Assembly (NCBI GenBank): GCA_035528415.1
Contig: DATKYQ010000062.1
Location: 1 to 64,000 of the forward strand
Reading direction: 5' to 3'
From: DATKYQ01 sp035528415
GTDB taxonomy: Bacteria > Myxococcota > B64-G9
Length of the DNA: 64,000 bases
Of this stretch, positions 1 through 8,975 are shown one piece after another (the first letter of the stretch is position 1; each line of letters begins with the position of its first letter). The notes below the pieces were generated by a model, which was not told the DNA's origin, made no database searches, and saw nothing but the letters and a program-made list of their open reading frames with translations. The translations under genes and the position numbers were made by a program.

Positions 1-377
1 GCTTGATAACCGCTCTTCGACGATCTCAAGCCTGCGTCACAAATTTCGCGATGTGACTCAGAAAATCAGGCAATTGCTGCGGGTAGAAATTTCCTGTGTT
101 GAAATACAGGCTTCCTTCTCAGGAATCACACTTGACACTTAGCCTTCCGCGGCAAGCCATGACTTCATCCATTCTTTGACCGCCCCTTACGCACCATTCT
201 TTCGCAGGTACCCGAGATCTCGTCCGACCTGGTAGTAAGATACATCCAGCACACTGACCCCAGCCTTCGAGCAAATCGCTCCTATGCATCCGTATGTCGT
301 TTCCGAGGTGCTTGCGCAACTGATCTTTCAAGGCAACCGGCAACATGATCAATCGATTTCCGTGCCGGCACAGGGGA
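1..377. other. Region without a supported gene
   Basis: I see no supportable gene here. The stretch is visibly more AT-rich than the rest of the window. One frame is open from the left edge to a stop near 141, but its translation has no recognisable features, so it could be either the tail of an outside gene or chance. A minus-strand open frame at 119-424 is Arg/Pro/Cys-rich and overlaps the end of gatD, so I did not call it. No tRNA-like or convincing terminator structure was seen. Confidence 0.5.
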
Positions 378-1772
378 TCATTTCCAGTGGGAGGTGACGA
401 ACTTCTCGGTCTCGGGCAGGCCACCCTGGAGGATCAGGTAGCCGTTGTGGGGCTCGCGATCGGTGATCTCGTGGTTGAAGGGACGGCGCATCATCTCGAC
501 GATTTCCTGGTGGTCGTCGGTGTGACCCAGCACCCAGCACAGCTTCATCAGGGCGGTCTCGGGCAACATGTTGTCGAGCGGTACCACCCCCAGGTCGAGC
601 AGGTCGCGGCCGGTGTCGTAGACGTACATCTGGGCGTAGCCCCAGATGGTCTGCACCGTCATGACCACGTGCACGCCTTGGGCCACCGCGCGCTTGATGG
701 CCGGGTAGAGCGGCTTGTTGACGTGTCCCAGACCGGTGCCGGCCACCACTATGCCCCGGTAGCCATGCTCAACCAGCGCGTCGACCAGGTCGGGCTTCAT
801 GCCGGGGTAGTAGTAAAGGATGGTGACCCGGTCGTCGTAGACTGCGTCGATCTTCACCTGGCGGCCGAGGTCGCGAGGCAGGTAGTCGTCGCTGAGGTAG
901 GTGAATTTCTTGCGGTGGACCATCCCCAGCGGTATCCCACCGATGGTGCGGAAGGCGCTGCGGTAAGACGAATGCATCTTGCGGCAGCGAGTGCCCCGGT
1001 GCAGCAGACCATAGCGGTCGGAGGTGGGACCGAACATACAGATCTGCACCTCGGCGATGTCCCCGTAGGCCGCGGCGCGTACCGCGTGGATCAGGTTCAG
1101 CGCGGCGTCGCTGCTGGGCCGGTCGGAGCTTCGCTGGCTGCCGACGCACACTATGGGAACCGGGCTGTTCTGCACCATGAAGCTTAGCACCGCGGCGGTG
1201 TGGCCCATGGTGTCGGTTCCGTGGCCGATGACGATCCCTTCGGCCCCGTTCGCAATCTCGGTGCCGATGGTCTCGGCCAGCTTGATGTACTGCTCGCGCG
1301 CCATGTTTTCGGAGAACACCCCGAAGAGCTTGTCGGTCTTCAGGTTGCAGATGTCAGCCAGTTCGGGAACCGCTCCGTATAGCTCGCCCGGGGTGAAGGC
1401 GGGGATCACCGCCCCGGTGCGGTAGTCGAGACGCGAGGCGATTGTGCCTCCTGTGCCCAGCAGGGTGACCGAGGGAAGGTTATCTCGCCGGGGAAACTCC
1501 TTTTCGGGAATCTTGTAGACGGCTTCATTGTAGCCCAGTTCCTCGATTTCCCGCACCCGGTCAACGTGGATGCCCACATTGTAGCCATTTTTCATCTTGA
1601 TGACGATGTGCAGGTCGTCGAAGCTCCCGCTGCGCGGGAGGATCACACCCTCGAACACGCTGCCGCGGTCGTTGACTACCCGCACGTCGCTCCACACCCT
1701 CAGTCCCCACCCCAGCAGCCGCTCGCGGGCCAACCCCTTGTAACCCTTCATGTCGTCTTTGGATGCATTCAT
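378..1772 (-). CDS. gatD: Glu-tRNA(Gln) amidotransferase subunit D, archaeal type
   Basis: Asparaginase-like glutaminase subunit of the GatDE amidotransferase. In archaea it releases ammonia from glutamine and passes it to GatE, which amidates Glu-tRNA(Gln) to Gln-tRNA(Gln). The 464-residue protein has the GatD architecture: a Tudor-like N-terminal domain (about 8-80) and an asparaginase domain from about 100. Visible catalytic blocks are GTGGTIAS (106-113, nucleophile Thr region), HGTDTMG (184-190) and GSQRSSDRPSSDA (from 211). The ATG at 1772 is chosen because AAGAAGG lies just upstream; the frame is open further but would overlap gatE. It sits 34 bases downstream of gatE, so the two form an operon. 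Family identity is strong from memory. The odd point is its bacterial setting, since bacteria normally use GatCAB. Whether gatCAB also exists elsewhere in this genome cannot be seen. Confidence 0.93.
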   Translation of the reverse strand: MNASKDDMKGYKGLARERLLGWGLRVWSDVRVVNDRGSVFEGVILPRSGSFDDLHIVIKMKNGYNVGIHVDRVREIEELGYNEAVYKIPEKEFPRRDNLPSVTLLGTGGTIASRLDYRTGAVIPAFTPGELYGAVPELADICNLKTDKLFGVFSENMAREQYIKLAETIGTEIANGAEGIVIGHGTDTMGHTAAVLSFMVQNSPVPIVCVGSQRSSDRPSSDAALNLIHAVRAAAYGDIAEVQICMFGPTSDRYGLLHRGTRCRKMHSSYRSAFRTIGGIPLGMVHRKKFTYLSDDYLPRDLGRQVKIDAVYDDRVTILYYYPGMKPDLVDALVEHGYRGIVVAGTGLGHVNKPLYPAIKRAVAQGVHVVMTVQTIWGYAQMYVYDTGRDLLDLGVVPLDNMLPETALMKLCWVLGHTDDHQEIVEMMRRPFNHEITDREPHNGYLILQGGLPETEKFVTSHWK

Positions 1773-1806
1773 CGAACCTTCTTTCCCGCAGTTGCCGGCT
1801 GGTCGC

Positions 1807-3759
1807 TCACCCGGCGAGCGCGTCACGCACCGCCGCCGCCACATCGGCGGCCGGCACCCGGCCGCGCAGGCCGGGCATGATCTGGCCCATCTGGTACCGA
1901 AAGCGTCCCGGGCCGGTCGTGGTGTGGTCAGGTGCGCGGTGCGCCATCTCTTCGACCAGCCGCGACTGCCACTGCCCGGCGGAGCGATCCAGTCCCTCCT
2001 CGGCGATGATCCGGTCGATGTCCTTGTCGGGCGCAGCGGCCAAGCGCTCGACCAGCCGGGGCCAAATGTCCCACAGCGCCGGCCTGGCGGCCGCCAGGCG
2101 GAAGAAGCGGCTCCAGTCCTCGGGAGAAATGGATTCCACAGCAACCCCTTTGCGCTTGAGGGCCTTGAGGCGCTCGCCGAAGAAGAAGCAGGCGCGCCGC
2201 AGGTCGGCGCCGTCTGCCGATAACCGGTCGACCAGCGCTGCGCCGTTCCGGCGGATCAAGTAGTGAATGGTCGCGCGCGGCACGCCGGCCTGGGCGTAAC
2301 GTTTTTCCCGCTCCCACGGAAGGTCGGGCAGCGTCTTGCGTAGGCGCTCGACCCGCTCGGGCATCATGCGGTTGGGCGGGCTGTCGGTGTCCGGGTACAT
2401 ACGATCGGGGCCCGGGAGGATCCGCTCAAAGTCGGTACTTCCGTCGAGGAAGGGCTGGCGGGTCTCGTTGGGCACGCCGTCGAGGGCATCGACGTAGCGC
2501 AGGCGGATCTCCTCGGCTGCGGTCAGGGTGTCTTCTAGTGGACCCCAGACCACAACCACCGCATCCTGTTGCTCGCAGCCGGTTGCTTTCTTCAGCCGGC
2601 GCAACTCACGGGGCGATTCAATGTAGTCGGGCCACTTCTCGCTATGCAGCAGTATGGGCTGTTGGTCGAGTCCGGCAATCACCCGCACGCGGCCGGCCAG
2701 CTCGTGGGCAAAGATGTGCTCGCGCTGTGTCGGCCAGCCCAAGGTGCCAGCCAGACCGCATAGCTTCACCGCCCGCACACAGAACGACCCCTCGCCCAGC
2801 TCGAAGCCAGGACGCTTTTGCTCCTCATTAACGAAGCGATCCCAACCGCTGCGCCGCAGAAAGGACAGCTTTGAGGTCTCAAAGAGCGAGGTAACGTCCT
2901 GGTGCTCGGTGTGCACGTCCTCGGGCTGCTTCAGGCCCCGGCGGCCAAGTTCGTCGCGCAGCCGAAGCAGGTTGATCTGCCGTACTGCCTCGCCGTGCAC
3001 CAGCCCGGGGGCCCACCATGCCTGCGGTACGCCCTTGATCTCCACCCTGCGGCCGCCCCGGACCGAGACGTTGACGTCTTGGCGACTGGCGCCGATTCCG
3101 GTGCGCACGTGGCCGGTCGAGCGACAGACCATCCCGATGAGCAGGATGGCTTCTTCCACCTCGTCGGGAGTGCGCAGGTCCGCACCGGTGACCGTCTCGA
3201 TCAGCGGTATGCCCAGTCGATCGGTGCGCCACACCACCAGGTGGCCGCGGTCGGACACCTCGCGGCAGCTGTCTTCCTCCACGCTCACCTGGGTGATAGA
3301 CAGCTCGCGGCCCCGGAAGGGAAGCTTGCCGTTGACACCCACGATGGCGGTGCGCTGGAAGCCGGTGGGGATCGAGCCATCGAGGTACTGCTTGCGGGCG
3401 ATATGCACCTCGTCGACTATGTCGCAGCCCAGCATGAGGCACTGCTCGATGGTCACGTCCAGCGCCTGCTGGTTGACTAAAAAAGGAGGGGTGTCGTCCA
3501 TCTCGTAGGTGCAAACGTTGTTCTTGTGAAGCAGGTAGATGATGTTCTTCTTGGTCTTGAACTCCATCAAGGCGGTGCCGTCGTACTCGCCCAGCTCGGA
3601 CAACGTCGGGCGCATGTGCCGCAGCATCACTCCGTCGTGGGTCTTGGTGTACAACCCGGCCGGGCAGTGGCAGAACATCTTCTTGGCGGTCAGCAACTGC
3701 TGGTGAACCTCGAGGCCGACGATCAGGCCAACCTCGTCGTAGTCGATCGAGTTCTCCAA
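1807..3759 (-). CDS. gatE: Glu-tRNA(Gln) amidotransferase subunit E, archaeal type
   Basis: tRNA-binding kinase/transamidase subunit of GatDE. It phosphorylates the glutamyl group on Glu-tRNA(Gln) and accepts ammonia from GatD. The N-terminal block VGLEVHQQL has the HQQ form that I associate with GatE, where GatB has HVQ. It is followed by an FCHCP cysteine pair, TGFQRTA, RLGIPLIE and RQDVNVSV blocks typical of the GatB/E cradle. A GatE-specific insert (GAD-like, about 380-510) and a YqeY-like helical tail ending AADVAAAVRDALAG follow. Length 650 residues fits archaeal GatE (about 620-635) better than GatB (about 480). I chose a TTG start at 3759 because AGGAGG is 5 bases upstream and homologues begin there; the frame itself is open to 3966. 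Upstream lies a 260-bp divergent spacer shared with the GH57 gene. Confidence 0.93.
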   Translation of the reverse strand: MENSIDYDEVGLIVGLEVHQQLLTAKKMFCHCPAGLYTKTHDGVMLRHMRPTLSELGEYDGTALMEFKTKKNIIYLLHKNNVCTYEMDDTPPFLVNQQALDVTIEQCLMLGCDIVDEVHIARKQYLDGSIPTGFQRTAIVGVNGKLPFRGRELSITQVSVEEDSCREVSDRGHLVVWRTDRLGIPLIETVTGADLRTPDEVEEAILLIGMVCRSTGHVRTGIGASRQDVNVSVRGGRRVEIKGVPQAWWAPGLVHGEAVRQINLLRLRDELGRRGLKQPEDVHTEHQDVTSLFETSKLSFLRRSGWDRFVNEEQKRPGFELGEGSFCVRAVKLCGLAGTLGWPTQREHIFAHELAGRVRVIAGLDQQPILLHSEKWPDYIESPRELRRLKKATGCEQQDAVVVVWGPLEDTLTAAEEIRLRYVDALDGVPNETRQPFLDGSTDFERILPGPDRMYPDTDSPPNRMMPERVERLRKTLPDLPWEREKRYAQAGVPRATIHYLIRRNGAALVDRLSADGADLRRACFFFGERLKALKRKGVAVESISPEDWSRFFRLAAARPALWDIWPRLVERLAAAPDKDIDRIIAEEGLDRSAGQWQSRLVEEMAHRAPDHTTTGPGRFRYQMGQIMPGLRGRVPAADVAAAVRDALAG

Positions 3760-4019
3760 GACATCCTCCTCACCTGACAAGAAAAGGTGGTCGCACGAGA
3801 ATCTCATGGTGCGATAAAGGTCGTCAACATTAAGCCGACAAAGGTACCCCTGTTTCGGGGAACCTCGAACGGTTGAAATAACTTCGGGAATCTGTTGACT
3901 ATTGGTTCCGCCGGGGTTCATTCCGTAAATTTCCTGTAAATTATTCCGTTGCCAAAGCACTCTCAACCCGAGTACGATCCGTGCTCCGCGGAAGCTGTGC
4001 TCCGCGGGGGAGACGACAG

Positions 4020-6242
4020 ATGAAAAACGTTCAACTTATCATGGCCATCCATAATCACCAGCCCGTGGGCAACTTCGACTCTGTCTTCGAGCAGGCCGTC
4101 GATCGCAGCTACGCTCCGTTTCTTGACGTTCTGGCCCGGCATCCGGGCGTGCGCCTGGCGCTGCACTACAGCGGTCCACTGCTTGAATGGCTCGAAAATA
4201 ACCGGGCAGCGATCATCGACCGCATCGGCGAGCTGCACTCGCGCGGCCAGATCGAGCTACTGGGTGGCGGGTTCTACGAGCCGATGCTCTCGGCCTTGAC
4301 CCGCGACGACGCCCTCGGCCAGATCGAGATGATGAACGAGTACCTCCAAAAACGCTTCGGTGCCAAGGCAAAGGGAATCTGGCTCACCGAGCGGGTCTGG
4401 GAACCCGAGCTGGCAAGCCTTCTGGCCGATGCCGGCGTTGGCTACACGCTGGTGGACGACACTCACTTCTACTATGCCGGCGTCGAGCCGCGCCGCCTGT
4501 TCGGCTACCACGTCACCGAGAAGGCCGGCGACTGCCTGGCCATCTTCGCCATCGACAAGCACATGCGCTACTCGATTCCCTTCAAGCCGGCTGGGCAGGT
4601 AATCGACGAACTTTCCGAAAGCGCCGACGAAGCCCCTCGCGGGGTGGTCTACGGCGACGACGGCGAGAAGTTCGGCGTCTGGCCCGGGACACATGCATGG
4701 GTCTTCGAAAAGGGCTGGCTGGAAGATTTCTTCTCGCGCCTGGAAGATGCCGACATCGATGTCATGCCGCCGGCGGTTTACATGGAGAAATATCCCCCTT
4801 CTTCCCGTATCTACCTGCCAACCGCGTCGTACGAGGAAATGCTGACATGGGCCATGCCGGCCACGGCCATCCACCGTTATGAAGATCTCAAGAAAGATCT
4901 CGAGCGGGCCGGGCTTACCGAACTGGCCAAGCCGTTTATCCGCGGTGGGCTGTGGCAGAACTTCATGGTCAAGTACCCCGAAGCCAACCACATGCACAAG
5001 AAGATGCTGCTGGTCAGCCGCAAACTTGCAGACAGCATCGAGGAGCAGGGAGGGGTGCTTGCTGAGCACGACCAGGCGCGGCGCGCTCTTTACCGCGGCC
5101 AGTGTAACTGCGCCTACTGGCATGGATTGTTCGGCGGCCTCTACCTGCCTCACCTGCGTGACGCCGTCTACCGGCAGTTGATCGCCGCGGAGAAAAGACT
5201 CGACAGGTTGGCACAAGGCGACGATGACTGGATCTCGTTCGACCAGCGCGATTTCGACTGCGATCTCGAGGACGAGGTGATAGTGGAAAATGCCCTGATG
5301 AACGCTTACATCGACCCCGGCCAGGGCGGTTGTGTGACCGAGTTCGACTACCGACCGGCCGATTTCTGCCTGACGAACATCCTCACCCGGCGTGTTGAGG
5401 GTTACCATCGACAGTTGGCTGACGCCAAGCAAAGCGACCTTGCCGGCGAAAACCCTGACGAAGGCGCCTCCGCCGACGGACCTCCCTCCTCCATCCACGA
5501 GCTCGCACGGGTCAAGCAACCAGGCCTGCAAGAGAAGATAGTATCAGATCGCTGGACGCGGCGCTGCCTGATGGACCGCTTCCCCGCCCCGGCTACCACG
5601 CTGGAGGAACTGCAGCGCGCCACTTATATCGAGGAAGGCGACTTTTTAGAGGCGCGTTACCATGTCGAGAAGATGGGCATCGACGAGGAAGGCAACTGCG
5701 ACTTCGAGGTCCTGATGACTCGTGTCGGTCGCCTGCGACGCGACGGACGCGATCTGCCCCTGCAGATCGAGAAGAGGCTGACGATACCGGCTGATCGCGC
5801 CGAGATGGGTGTCGAGTACAGCCTGCGCAACCCGGCCTCGGAGCCTTTGGATCTGCTTTTTTGTCCCGAGTTGAACCTGACCCTGCTTGCGCCCGACGCG
5901 GGTGATCGCCTCTACGAGTTCGAGGGGTTAATTGGCCCGGGACCGCGGATGCGTACGGCGGGAGAAGTCGAGGATGCCTCGTGGTTCGCCTTGATCGACA
6001 TGTACCAGCGTTTCCGTGTGCGCCTCGAGTTCGACCCGCCGGCCACTGTCTGGCGCTACCCTGTCGAGACGGTCTCCCAGTCCGAGAGCGGCTTCGAGCT
6101 TCTTCACCAGGGCTCGGCCATTGGGCCTCTCTGGAAGCTGACCATTGCACCCGGAACAACTTCGAGGGTTTCATTGCGCATCGAGATCCAGGCTTTGGAC
6201 GAAGACGCCGTGATGCCGGCCGCTTCGGACGCGACGGTGTAG
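4020..6242 (+). CDS. GH57 4-alpha-glucanotransferase / alpha-amylase
   Basis: Family 57 glycoside hydrolase acting on alpha-1,4-glucans; most like 4-alpha-glucanotransferase or amylopullulanase-type enzymes. All five GH57 regions are readable: HNHQPVGN (11-18), GGGFYEP (82-88), WLTERVWEP (121-129) with nucleophile Glu124, YGDDGEK (211-217) with acid/base Asp214, and the KYPEANHMHKKM block. The numbering nearly matches the characterised Thermococcus litoralis transferase (Glu123, Asp214). Residues from about 400 form the usual C-terminal beta domains (DUF1925/1926 type). The protein is 740 residues, intracellular, with no signal peptide. The ATG at 4020 follows a GGGGGAG ribosome site. It is followed 34 bases later by glycogen synthase, so a role in glycogen or maltodextrin metabolism is inferred. 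Transferase versus hydrolase specificity cannot be settled from sequence. Confidence 0.9.
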   Translation: MKNVQLIMAIHNHQPVGNFDSVFEQAVDRSYAPFLDVLARHPGVRLALHYSGPLLEWLENNRAAIIDRIGELHSRGQIELLGGGFYEPMLSALTRDDALGQIEMMNEYLQKRFGAKAKGIWLTERVWEPELASLLADAGVGYTLVDDTHFYYAGVEPRRLFGYHVTEKAGDCLAIFAIDKHMRYSIPFKPAGQVIDELSESADEAPRGVVYGDDGEKFGVWPGTHAWVFEKGWLEDFFSRLEDADIDVMPPAVYMEKYPPSSRIYLPTASYEEMLTWAMPATAIHRYEDLKKDLERAGLTELAKPFIRGGLWQNFMVKYPEANHMHKKMLLVSRKLADSIEEQGGVLAEHDQARRALYRGQCNCAYWHGLFGGLYLPHLRDAVYRQLIAAEKRLDRLAQGDDDWISFDQRDFDCDLEDEVIVENALMNAYIDPGQGGCVTEFDYRPADFCLTNILTRRVEGYHRQLADAKQSDLAGENPDEGASADGPPSSIHELARVKQPGLQEKIVSDRWTRRCLMDRFPAPATTLEELQRATYIEEGDFLEARYHVEKMGIDEEGNCDFEVLMTRVGRLRRDGRDLPLQIEKRLTIPADRAEMGVEYSLRNPASEPLDLLFCPELNLTLLAPDAGDRLYEFEGLIGPGPRMRTAGEVEDASWFALIDMYQRFRVRLEFDPPATVWRYPVETVSQSESGFELLHQGSAIGPLWKLTIAPGTTSRVSLRIEIQALDEDAVMPAASDATV

Positions 6243-6276
6243 TAACCGGACATCCGGGCAAGGAGGCACTAACAAC

Positions 6277-7728
6277 ATGCGCATTCTCTTCGTCAGTTCC
6301 GAGGTGGTGCCTTTCTCGAAGACCGGCGGCTTGGCCGATGTCGCCGGCGCCCTGCCCGCCGCTTTAAAGAAACGCGGCAACGAGGTTACTATTATCACAC
6401 CGCGCTACCGCACGGTAGACCCGGCCCGCTTCGGCTTGCGGCGGCGCAGGGGACGACTCGGCATACAGGTCAGGGGCAAGACCATCCAGGGTGGCCTGCT
6501 GGAGGGGGAGACGCCGGATGGAGTCGACGTGATCTTCGTCGACCAGGCCGGCTACTTCGATCGCGATGGCCTGTATGGCGACGGCAACAAAGACTACGCC
6601 GACAACGACGAGCGTTTCACGTTCTTCTGCCGGGCGGCCCTGGAGTGCTGCCGCCTGGCCGGCCTGACCCCCGACGTGATCCATTGCAATGACTGGCAGA
6701 CGGGACCCATCCCCGCCCTGCTGCAGTTCGAGTATCGCGATCGACCCGAGTTGAACAGCTGCGGTTCGGTCATGACCATCCACAACCTGGGATACCAGGG
6801 ACTTTTCCCGCCCGAGAGCATGATGTCGCTCGGCCTGGGCTGGCAGCTCTTCACGCCTTCGAACCTGGAGTTCTTCGGCAAGGTGAGCTTCCTGAAGGCG
6901 GGCCTGGTATTCGCCGACAAGCTGACCACGGTTAGCCGTCGCTATGCCAAGGAGATCCGCACCCAGGCCATGGGCTTCGGCCTGCAGGGGCTGCTTAACG
7001 AACGAGCCCAGGATCTGCGCGGCATCATGAACGGCGTCGACTATCGTCTATGGGATCCGCAGCACGACCGGTTGATAAGCGCGAACTATTCTTTCGACAA
7101 CCTGGCAGGCAAGGTGGCCTGCAAGGCAGACCTGCAGCAAGCAACGGGTTTGCCGGTCGATCCCGACCTGCCGATCTTCGGCTGCATCTCGCGGCTCACC
7201 TCGCAGAAAGGGCTAGACTTGTTCATAGACGCGGCCGATGAACTGCTGACTCTTCCCTGCCAGTGGGTCTTCCTGGGAAGCGGCGATCCTCAGATCGAGG
7301 CTGCCCTTGAAGATCTGGCCGGCCGCTATCCAGAAAAGCTTGCCGAGCGGACGACTATGGACGAGGAACTGGCCCATCGCATCCAGGCCGGAGCCGATAT
7401 GCTCATGATGCCGTCGCTCTACGAACCATGCGGTCTCAACCAGTTATATGCCCTGCGCTACGGCACGATTCCCATAGTCAGGGCCGTCGGGGGCCTGGAC
7501 GACACGATCGACGACGTGGCCGAGGGAGAGGGCAACGGTTTCAAGTTCTCCGGCACGAAGCCCGCCGACCTTGTGATGACGGTGCGCCGCGCCCTCGAAT
7601 ATTTCGGCGATCGTGTAAAATGGAGGCGGCTGCAGGAGTACACCATGTCCCAGGACTTCTCATGGGACCTGCCAGCCAGGCAGTACGAAACCGTCTACCG
7701 CCAGGCCGCGGAGCTGCGAACAGACTAG
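6277..7728 (+). CDS. glgA: Glycogen synthase, ADP-glucose type
   Basis: GT5 glycogen/starch synthase that transfers glucose from ADP-glucose to the non-reducing end of an alpha-1,4-glucan. The N-terminus carries the SKTGGLADVAGALP sugar-nucleotide binding block, with HCNDWQT and MTIHNLGYQG in the first Rossmann domain. The C-terminal half has GCISRLTSQKGLDL and the retaining-GT block PSLYEPCGLNQLYALRYG, followed by VGGLDDTI. Its 483 residues are normal for bacterial GlgA. The start has AGGAGG at 6261-6266. It lies 34 bases after the GH57 gene on the same strand, which suggests one transcript for glucan synthesis and remodelling. Confidence 0.95.
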   Translation: MRILFVSSEVVPFSKTGGLADVAGALPAALKKRGNEVTIITPRYRTVDPARFGLRRRRGRLGIQVRGKTIQGGLLEGETPDGVDVIFVDQAGYFDRDGLYGDGNKDYADNDERFTFFCRAALECCRLAGLTPDVIHCNDWQTGPIPALLQFEYRDRPELNSCGSVMTIHNLGYQGLFPPESMMSLGLGWQLFTPSNLEFFGKVSFLKAGLVFADKLTTVSRRYAKEIRTQAMGFGLQGLLNERAQDLRGIMNGVDYRLWDPQHDRLISANYSFDNLAGKVACKADLQQATGLPVDPDLPIFGCISRLTSQKGLDLFIDAADELLTLPCQWVFLGSGDPQIEAALEDLAGRYPEKLAERTTMDEELAHRIQAGADMLMMPSLYEPCGLNQLYALRYGTIPIVRAVGGLDDTIDDVAEGEGNGFKFSGTKPADLVMTVRRALEYFGDRVKWRRLQEYTMSQDFSWDLPARQYETVYRQAAELRTD

Positions 7729-7747
7729 ATCTCGTCCATCCGGCGCG

Positions 7748-7777
7748 TTGACAGGCTTGCCTTTCGGGTGCTATGGT
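7748..7777 (+). promoter_or_regulatory. Candidate sigma-70-type promoter
   Basis: A perfect TTGACA box (7748-7753) is followed after 18 bases by TATGGT (7772-7777). It lies 25 bases before the GTG start of the DUF4388 gene and downstream of the glgA stop, so it would separate that regulator from the glycogen operon. This is a sequence match only. Confidence 0.45.
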
Positions 7778-7801
7778 TCCGCCACGGGAGAAGGAGGAAG
7801 A

Positions 7802-8959
7802 GTGGGGCTCCAGGGCACTCTGAACACCATGCCGGTCACGGATCTTGTCCACTGGCTGGCAAAGCGATCGGCTACCGGCATTCTGAGCTTCAAGAAGGCC
7901 GGCATCAATAAAAGGCTGACCATCGAGCTCGGCCGGGTAATAAGCGCCGCTTCCAACGATGCGCGCGAATACTTTGGACAATTCTTGATCAATTTCGGAT
8001 TGGTAACCGAAGACCAGCTTCAGAAGGCTTTCGAAACTCAGCAAGAGACCAAGGTCTTGCTCGGCAAGATCCTTGTCATGACCGGTGCCGTCAGCGAGAA
8101 GCAGATTCACAGCATTCTGGAGTTGAAAATCCGCGAGGGTGTTCTCGATGTTTTCCTGTGGGATCAGGGCATGTTCGAATTTCAGGATGTCATGGTGCCC
8201 GACGAACCATCGGTGGTCCCCGTATCAGTCGATCTGGGCACACTCGAAACCGAGGGCCTCGTGCGGCAGAAGGCCCACCTGGAGATCCGTAAGTTGATCC
8301 CGGACAACACCAGCAGGTTCACCTGTAACGACGGTGCCATTCCCACCGATCTCGACCAGCGCTCTGCCAACGGAGTGATGCTCCAGATGGCCGACCAGGG
8401 AGCCTCGGCCGCCGATATCATTCTGCGCTTCCATTCTCTCGACTTTCCAATTTTGAAAAACCTCCACGATCTCATCAAGCGCGGCTGGCTTTCAACTAAA
8501 GACGCCACGGCCGCTGAAGAACAGGCCTTCGATATTCCCGAACTCGAGATCGTCGAACTGCCATTACAGGAAGAAACATCCGGACCCGATAGATACCTTA
8601 TGGCGGCGCAGACTGCCATGCAGGGCCGGGATTTCGACCAGTCCGTGTCAGTGCTTAAGCAGGGCTTGGCCGAGTTTCCCTACGACCCCGACCTGTGCGA
8701 GGCCCTTGAGCTGGCCGAGAGAGGGCTCACCGAAAATCTCAAGAGCGAGATGCTGTCCGACAAGCGAGTCCCTTTCCTGCTGCGCGACGACCTGCTGCGA
8801 ATCAGTTCCAACTGGACGCCGGCCCAGCGGTACATACTATCGAGAATCGACGGCCACCGCACCCTGCGCTCGATCATCATGGTCAGCCCCCTTAAAGAAG
8901 TCGAGGCGCTGAAGACTTTTCACGCCTTGATCAAGGCCAAGCTGGTCGGGCTGCGCTGA
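7802..8959 (+). CDS. DUF4388 (PATAN) domain regulatory protein
   Basis: Cytoplasmic protein of 385 residues. The N-terminal half (about 1-135) has the DUF4388/PATAN pattern: LQGTLNTMPVTDLVHWLA at the start, then TGILSF, a GRVISA turn and a helical segment ending in a DQGMFEFQD strand. This domain is common in deltaproteobacterial signalling proteins. The rest, including an all-helical part with FPYDPDLCEALELAE resembling a TPR unit, has no firm family. The GTG start is set by AAGGAGG (7791-7797); an earlier in-frame start would lie inside the promoter-like region. A PilZ gene follows 16 bases downstream, which suggests a c-di-GMP-related or gliding-related regulatory role. That role is inference; no catalytic motif is visible. 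Confidence 0.75.
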   Translation: MGLQGTLNTMPVTDLVHWLAKRSATGILSFKKAGINKRLTIELGRVISAASNDAREYFGQFLINFGLVTEDQLQKAFETQQETKVLLGKILVMTGAVSEKQIHSILELKIREGVLDVFLWDQGMFEFQDVMVPDEPSVVPVSVDLGTLETEGLVRQKAHLEIRKLIPDNTSRFTCNDGAIPTDLDQRSANGVMLQMADQGASAADIILRFHSLDFPILKNLHDLIKRGWLSTKDATAAEEQAFDIPELEIVELPLQEETSGPDRYLMAAQTAMQGRDFDQSVSVLKQGLAEFPYDPDLCEALELAERGLTENLKSEMLSDKRVPFLLRDDLLRISSNWTPAQRYILSRIDGHRTLRSIIMVSPLKEVEALKTFHALIKAKLVGLR

Positions 8960-8975
8960 GCAAGGAGTATAAAGC

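Noticed and set aside
119..424. Minus-strand open frame of 101 codons at the left edge
   Set aside because: Composition is Arg/Pro/Cys-rich, it overlaps the 3' end of gatD in another frame, and it has no recognisable domain.
345..1187. Plus-strand frame of 280 codons
   Set aside because: It lies fully antisense to gatD, whose motifs are unambiguous; high GC produces such frames.
4257..5531. Minus-strand frame of 424 codons
   Set aside because: Antisense to the GH57 gene, which keeps all catalytic regions; no domain is seen in the antisense translation.
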